In this document: positions 59,998 through 64,000 of the stretch, piece by piece
Position numbering within the stretch: the first letter of the stretch is position 1
Layout of the letters: each line of letters opens with the position of its first letter
Assembly: GCA_963737445.1 (NCBI GenBank)
Contig: CAVTSO010000006.1
Span: 1-64,000 of the forward strand
Source: JAICYJ01 sp963737445
Lineage (GTDB): Bacteria; Actinomycetota; Thermoleophilia; Gaiellales; JAICJC01
Length of the DNA: 64,000 nt
Direction of reading: 5' to 3'
Position numbers and translations under genes: made by a program
The notes under the pieces: model-generated
The model's database searches: none
Told to the model about the DNA's origin: nothing
What the model saw: the letters and a program-made list of their open reading frames with translations, nothing else

Positions 59998-60955
59998 CGG
60001 CGCGACGGTCGAGTTCGCCGGCGGCGACAGGATCGAGTCGCAGCTGGTGCCGGAGGCCGGCTACCCGTTCCATCGCTTCGCCGCGAGCGGCGTGCCGCGG
60101 CGCCCCTCCCCGGAGCTGCTGCGTGCCATGTGGCGGGCGGGCAGCGCGCCGGTTGCCTGCCGGCGGATCATCGGCCGAGTGCGGCCGGACGTCGTGTTCG
60201 GCGCCGGCGGATACGTGTCCGGCCCGATGCTGGCCGCCGCCAAGACCAGCCGAGTGCCCTCGGCGCTCCTGGAGGTGGACGCCCACATGGGCCTCGCGAA
60301 CCGGATGGCGGCGCCGCTGGTCGACCGCGTTTTCCTGAGCTTCCCGATTGAGGGCAAGCGGCCGCCTCACTACGTGGTCACGGGCCGTCCGCTGCCGGAG
60401 CGCGGGCCGGACGGGCACGGCCTCGACCTGGACTCGGGGCGCCCGATGGTGCTGGTCTTCGGCGGCAGCCTGGGCGCGCGCACGCTGAACGAGGCCGCCA
60501 CCGGCGCCTGGGCGGAGACGGATCCCGGCTTCACGGTGATACACGTGACCGGCGAGCGCGAGTTCGACCGCTACCGGGCGGTCGCGTCGGATCGCTACCA
60601 CGTGCTCCCTTACACGCCGCACCTGCGCGACTACCTGGAGCAGGCCGACCTGGTGGTGGCGCGCGCGGGCGGCTCGGTGTTCGAGATAGCCGCCGCCGGC
60701 AAGCCGTCGATTCTCGTACCCTCCCCAAACGTGACCGCCGACCACCAGACCCGGAACGCCGAGCACTTCGCCCTGGGCGGCGCGGCCGTCATGGTCAGCG
60801 ACGCCGACCTGACGCCGACGCGGCTGCGGCAGGAGGTGAACGCGCTGCTGGCCGACCACGAGCGGCGCGAGCGGATGGCTGTCGCCGCCACCAGGCTGGC
60901 GCGGCCCGATGCCACGTCGGTGATCGCGCATCATCTGCTGGAGCTGGCTCCGTGA
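59924..60955 (+). CDS. murG: Lipid II synthase MurG
   Basis: A 343-residue GT-B glycosyltransferase adding GlcNAc to lipid I. LIAAGGTAGHVVPALAVAGA, VFGAGGYVSGPMLAAAKTSR, VLVFGGSLGARTLNEAATGA and the UDP-GlcNAc site ARAGGSVFEIAAAGKPSILV with ADHQTRNAEHF. GTG 59924 lies within the end of ftsW. Stop overlaps murC by 4 bases. Confidence 0.95.
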   Translation: MLIAAGGTAGHVVPALAVAGALRASGATVEFAGGDRIESQLVPEAGYPFHRFAASGVPRRPSPELLRAMWRAGSAPVACRRIIGRVRPDVVFGAGGYVSGPMLAAAKTSRVPSALLEVDAHMGLANRMAAPLVDRVFLSFPIEGKRPPHYVVTGRPLPERGPDGHGLDLDSGRPMVLVFGGSLGARTLNEAATGAWAETDPGFTVIHVTGEREFDRYRAVASDRYHVLPYTPHLRDYLEQADLVVARAGGSVFEIAAAGKPSILVPSPNVTADHQTRNAEHFALGGAAVMVSDADLTPTRLRQEVNALLADHERRERMAVAATRLARPDATSVIAHHLLELAP

Positions 60956-62301
60956 ACTGGTCGGGCCGCCGCCTCCACATGCTCGGCATCGGCGGCGCCG
61001 GCATGTCGGCGCTGGCCACGGTCGCCTACGCCTGGGGCGCGGATGTGAGCGGCTGCGACCGGGCCGCATCGCCGTACTCCGACCGTCTCGCCAGGTTCGG
61101 CGTCGCGGTCTCGCTCGAGCACGACCCCGCCCACCTCGAGCCCGGGATGGAGCTGGTCGTGTCCTCGGCGATCTCGCCCGCCGAGCCGGAGCTACTGGCG
61201 GCCCGCGACCTGGCGTTGCCGCGGCTGCACCGGGCCCAGCTGCTGGCCGAGATGGTGGCATCGCGACGATCCGTCTGCGTCGCCGGCGCCCATGGCAAGA
61301 CCACGACGTCGGCCATGATCGCCTACGCGGCGCAGCGGCTGGGGCTGGACCCCACGTACCTGATCGGTGGAGAGGTACCGCAGCTGGGAGGGAACGCGGG
61401 GCCAGGCGGCGGCACGATCCTGGTGGCCGAGGCCGACGAGTCGGACGGCTCGCTGTCGCTGCTGCGGCCACGCGTGGCGGTCGTCCTCAACATCGAGCTC
61501 GACCACCACACGCGGTTCGCCGGCATGAGCGAGCTCGCGCGCCTGTTCTCAGATTGGACAATGGAGCTGCCGGCCTCGGGCGCGTTGATCCAGCATGAGT
61601 CGCTATCGCTGCCCACCGAGGCAACGGCACAACGGTTCGGCTACGGCGACGTCGAGTGGCAGGTCGGCGCCGTCGAGCAGGCCGCCGGCAGCACGGGGTT
61701 CTGGCTGCGCACGCCGGAGGGCACGCCGCTACACGTGACGCTGGCGCTGCCCGGCGCCCACAACGCCCTCAACGCTGCGGCGGCGATCGCCGGCCTGCAC
61801 GCGCTGGCCGGCGTCGAGGTGGCCGAGGCAGCGGCCGCCCTGGCCGAGTTCACCGGTGCGGGCCGCCGCTTCGAGCTGCGCGGCGAGCGCGACGGCATCT
61901 GGATCGTCGACGACTACGCGCACCATCCGACCGAGGTGGCGGTCACGATCGAGGCCGCACGCACGTGGGCGCCCGGCCGGGTGGTGGTCTGCTTCCAGCC
62001 GCACCTGTTCTCGCGCACCGAGGCGCTGGCGTTCCACTTCGGGCGCGCGCTGGCGACGGCCGACGAGGTGGTGGTGACCGAGATCTACCCAGCCCGAGAG
62101 GATCCGCTGGAGGGCGTCACCGCCAAGCTGGTGGTGGACGCGGTCAGCGAGGCGCGGCCGGGCATGCCGCTCGCCTACGAGCCCACCCTGGACGCCGGCG
62201 CGCGCTACCTGCGCAGCCGCATCCGCCGCGGCGACATGGTGGTGACGATGGGCGCGGGCGATGTGCGGCGGGTGGGGGACATGCTGCTGGAGCAGGTGTG
62301 A
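60952..62301 (+). CDS. murC: UDP-MurNAc:L-Ala ligase MurC
   Basis: A 449-residue Mur ligase. LHMLGIGGAGMSALATVAYA, P-loop VAGAHGKTTTSAMIAYAAQR, EADESDGSLSLLRPRVAVVL then NIELDHHTRF, and C-terminal VDDYAHHPTEVAVTIEAART with CFQPHLFSRTEAL. First step of the stem-peptide pathway. GTG overlaps murG and its stop overlaps murB. Confidence 0.95.
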   Translation: MNWSGRRLHMLGIGGAGMSALATVAYAWGADVSGCDRAASPYSDRLARFGVAVSLEHDPAHLEPGMELVVSSAISPAEPELLAARDLALPRLHRAQLLAEMVASRRSVCVAGAHGKTTTSAMIAYAAQRLGLDPTYLIGGEVPQLGGNAGPGGGTILVAEADESDGSLSLLRPRVAVVLNIELDHHTRFAGMSELARLFSDWTMELPASGALIQHESLSLPTEATAQRFGYGDVEWQVGAVEQAAGSTGFWLRTPEGTPLHVTLALPGAHNALNAAAAIAGLHALAGVEVAEAAAALAEFTGAGRRFELRGERDGIWIVDDYAHHPTEVAVTIEAARTWAPGRVVVCFQPHLFSRTEALAFHFGRALATADEVVVTEIYPAREDPLEGVTAKLVVDAVSEARPGMPLAYEPTLDAGARYLRSRIRRGDMVVTMGAGDVRRVGDMLLEQV

Positions 62302-63191
62302 CGGAGGCGCCGCCGTTCGTCGAGCGCGACGTCCCGATCGCGCGGCTGACGACGGTGGGCACGGGCGGGCCGGCGGCCTACTTCGCGCGGCCGGAGACGG
62401 CCGGCCAGCTGCGCGACCTGCTGCGCTGGCGGCTGGCCGAAGGCGTCGAGATGGCGGTGATCGGCCTGGGCTCGAACCTGCTGGCGGCCGACTCCGGCTT
62501 CGACGGGCTGGTGGTGCGGCTGGCCGGCGAGCTGGCCGCGATCGACCGCGAAGGCGACGCGATCGCGTGTGGCGGCGGTGCGTCGCTGGCTGCGGTGGTC
62601 AGGCGGGCGACGGAGTGGGGGCTGTCGGGCGTCGAGTTCGGCTGCGCGATCCCGGGCACGATCGGTGGCGCGGTGCGTATGAACGCCGGCGCCTACGGGG
62701 GAGAGATGCGCGACGTGCTGTCCGAGGCGCTGGTGTTGGCGGGCGACGGCGAGCGCAGCGGCGGTGCAGACGACCTGGCGATGCGCTACCGGGGGTCGAA
62801 CGTGACGGCCGGGGAGGTGGTGGCGGCCGCGCGGCTGTCGCTGACGGCGGGGGACAGCGCCGGGATCGCGGCCACCGTGCGCGAGATGCAGCGGCGGCGC
62901 AAGGAGGCGCAGCCCTCGGGCGTGCGCACGTTCGGAAGCGTCTGGAAGAACCCGTCCGACCAGCTGGGGGCCGGGCAGCTGCTGGAGCGCTGCGGCCTCA
63001 AGGGCTACCGGATCGGAGGTGCCCGCATCTCGCCCGTGCACGCGAACTTCGTCGAGAACGTGGACGGCGAGGCGACATCGGCCGACGTGATCGCGTTGAT
63101 GGCCGAGGCGCGGCGCCGGGCGCGCAAGGAGGGCGTCGAGCTGGAGCACGAGGTGCAGATGCTGGGGTCGATCGCCCTGCCCGAGGACTGA
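62298..63191 (+). CDS. murB: UDP-N-acetylenolpyruvoylglucosamine reductase MurB
   Basis: A 297-residue FAD enzyme. LTTVGTGGPAAYFARPETAG, VIGLGSNLLAADSGFDGLVV, GVEFGCAIPGTIGGAVRMNA then GAYGGEM, the catalytic-Ser region GVRTFGSVWKNP, QLLERCGLKGYRIGGARISP and HANFVEN. Last gene of the cluster here: the strand switches immediately after it, and ftsQ, ftsA and ftsZ are not found. Confidence 0.95.
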   Translation: MTEAPPFVERDVPIARLTTVGTGGPAAYFARPETAGQLRDLLRWRLAEGVEMAVIGLGSNLLAADSGFDGLVVRLAGELAAIDREGDAIACGGGASLAAVVRRATEWGLSGVEFGCAIPGTIGGAVRMNAGAYGGEMRDVLSEALVLAGDGERSGGADDLAMRYRGSNVTAGEVVAAARLSLTAGDSAGIAATVREMQRRRKEAQPSGVRTFGSVWKNPSDQLGAGQLLERCGLKGYRIGGARISPVHANFVENVDGEATSADVIALMAEARRRARKEGVELEHEVQMLGSIALPED

Positions 63192-63521
63192 TCAGGGCAC
63201 GCGGATGTCGCGAGCCTCGCTCGCGCTGCGGCGCTCCTGCTCGGTCAGCTCGGTGGTCTTCACAGGGGTCACGACCGACCAGTGATGGCCGACCGGGCAC
63301 CGCTGAAGTCGCCACCAGCCGAACCGCACCGACTTCAGCGAGCCGCCGGGGATCCAGATCGTGGTGAAGAGGTGGCCCCGCCTGCAGCGCACGACCACGT
63401 TCCCACCCAGCCGGCCGGACCGGATCCGAAGCGCAGCAGCCTCCAGCAGGACGACGCTCGCGGCGAAGATCGCCTTCCGCCGAAACCGGCCGCGACGTTT
63501 GCTGTCGTGACGCCTGCCCAT
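63192..63521 (-). CDS. Conserved small actinobacterial protein
   Basis: A 109-residue protein: short basic N-terminus, a hydrophobic stretch IFAASVVLLEAAALRIRSGR, then VVVRCRRGHLFTTIWIPGGS, LKSVRFGWWRLQRCPVGHHW and SVVTPVKTTELTEQERRSAS. Two C-x-x-GH motifs (CRRGH, CPVGHH) could bind a metal. I recall similar proteins across actinobacteria, without known function. Stop is 0-1 bases from the murB stop on the other strand. Confidence 0.75.
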   Translation of the reverse strand: MGRRHDSKRRGRFRRKAIFAASVVLLEAAALRIRSGRLGGNVVVRCRRGHLFTTIWIPGGSLKSVRFGWWRLQRCPVGHHWSVVTPVKTTELTEQERRSASEARDIRVP

Positions 63522-63575
63522 CACGCAAATCGTACCCCTGCCCGGCCGGCCCGCCGTCAGCGCTACGATTGGCAC

Positions 63576-63836
63576 ATGAATCCGGTTGCCGCACTCACGC
63601 GAAAGGGCGCGACGCCTGGTCAGGCCGCGACGGTCGTCTACGGGCTGCCGCTGCTGATCCTGGCGACGCTCGGGCTGCTGCTCCTCGACCGGCAGCCCGG
63701 AGAGGCGGCCCTGGTCGTGATCGCGGTCAGCGCTCCGCGTGCGCTGCTGTGCCTGGCGGCGCGCTGGGGAGAGCCCGGCGAGGGCCCGCTGATCCCGGAG
63801 CTGCCCGAGTGGCGCGCCGTCCACTTCAACCGCTGA
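63576..63836 (+). CDS. Small membrane protein of unknown function
   Basis: An 86-residue protein with one clear membrane helix (TVVYGLPLLILATLGLLLLD) and a weaker second (ALVVIAVSAPRALLCLAARW), then an acidic C-terminus EPGEGPLIPELPEWRAVHFN. It diverges from the gene at 63192 by 54 bases. No family recognised. Confidence 0.5.
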   Translation: MNPVAALTRKGATPGQAATVVYGLPLLILATLGLLLLDRQPGEAALVVIAVSAPRALLCLAARWGEPGEGPLIPELPEWRAVHFNR

Positions 63837-63843
63837 TTCACGG

Positions 63844-64000
63844 CTAGGGGCCGCCGGCAGGTTTCCCTCGGCCGCCGCCGAAAAGGTGGCCGTGCAGCTC
63901 GTCTCGGGCATAGATGATGCACTCCTGATTCGCCGACGCGAGCTCGTCCGCGCGCAGGGGCGACGCAGGCTGATCGTGCTGCTCGTGGTGCTGGGCACGC
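63844..64000 (-). CDS. Partial unknown protein, C-terminal part
   Basis: Open to the window edge on the minus strand, ending QHDQPASPLRADELASANQE, then CIIYARDELHGHLFGGGRGK and PAGGP with stop TAG at 63846-63844. Composition is protein-like and fits the host. Too short to name. Confidence 0.45.
   Translation of the reverse strand, partial: RAQHHEQHDQPASPLRADELASANQECIIYARDELHGHLFGGGRGKPAGGP

Noticed and set aside
1..64000. CRISPR arrays, tRNA and rRNA genes
   Set aside because: No regularly spaced repeat-spacer series, cloverleaf or conserved rRNA blocks were noticed on either strand; a dedicated scan was not possible.

Overview
The window is high-GC actinobacterial chromosome. It carries a fused PafB-PafC regulator, DUF2630 and DUF192 proteins, a MraZ-led division and cell-wall (dcw) cluster, a MurE with the DNPR motif of meso-diaminopimelate ligases, and heavy use of GTG/TTG starts joined by 4-base ATGA/GTGA overlaps. 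The gene mix suggests the class Thermoleophilia (Solirubrobacterales/Gaiellales), but this is inference from recognised families, without any database comparison.

Left flank (1-16.1 kb): core metabolism and repair. It holds the 3' part of glpX, an enoyl-CoA hydratase with an N-terminal Rho-N-like segment, a MIP18/DUF59 protein, a formate/nitrite channel, BioY, QueG, PafBC diverging from DinB, an AcuC/HDAC-like hydrolase, an acetolactate-synthase-like enzyme with an aldehyde dehydrogenase, a secreted protein and a small Flp-type prepilin.

Mobile region (about 16.1-27.5 kb): visibly lower GC and a different style. It has a large serine integrase, a divergent minus-strand operon (Xre repressor, primase-helicase, small basic, Cys-rich and coiled-coil proteins), tandem inverted repeats beside the primase gene, and left-arm cargo: a lone DUF559/Vsr-like nuclease candidate, a DUF4238 protein, two related small zinc-ribbon proteins, a lipoprotein and several unknowns. 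It reads as an integrative, self-replicating or phage-derived element. Its att sites could not be located by eye.

Middle (27.5-50 kb): dodecin, a 2-hydroxyacid dehydrogenase with RidA, an FHA protein, DUF192 and DUF4239 proteins. Next is one continuous overlapping operon of a two-component system and Tad/Flp pilus assembly genes (response regulator, kinase, unknown zinc-ribbon protein, cpaB, cpaE, cpaF, tadB, tadC) with a separate Flp-type prepilin nearby. An NAD operon follows (NrtR-type Nudix regulator, nicotinate phosphoribosyltransferase, and a nicotinamidase-NAD synthetase fusion), preceded by a nested palindromic repeat. A sigma-70 factor and an NlpC/P60 hydrolase lead into the dcw cluster.

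Right end (50-63.2 kb): mraZ-rsmH-ftsL-ftsI-murE-murF-mraY-murD-ftsW-murG-murC-murB, with a four-copy MraZ operator over the promoter. No ftsQ, ftsA or ftsZ follows murB.

Two points deserve most attention. First, the motif CGTGACAGG with a second CGTGAC 21-27 bases on occurs upstream of both Flp-type prepilin genes and of the two-component/Tad operon, suggesting one regulon. Second, single-base indels break murD (twice), ftsW, pafBC, the element primase (three times) and others. Since murD and ftsW are essential, most are probably sequence errors, so broken genes here should not be taken as true pseudogenes without read evidence.
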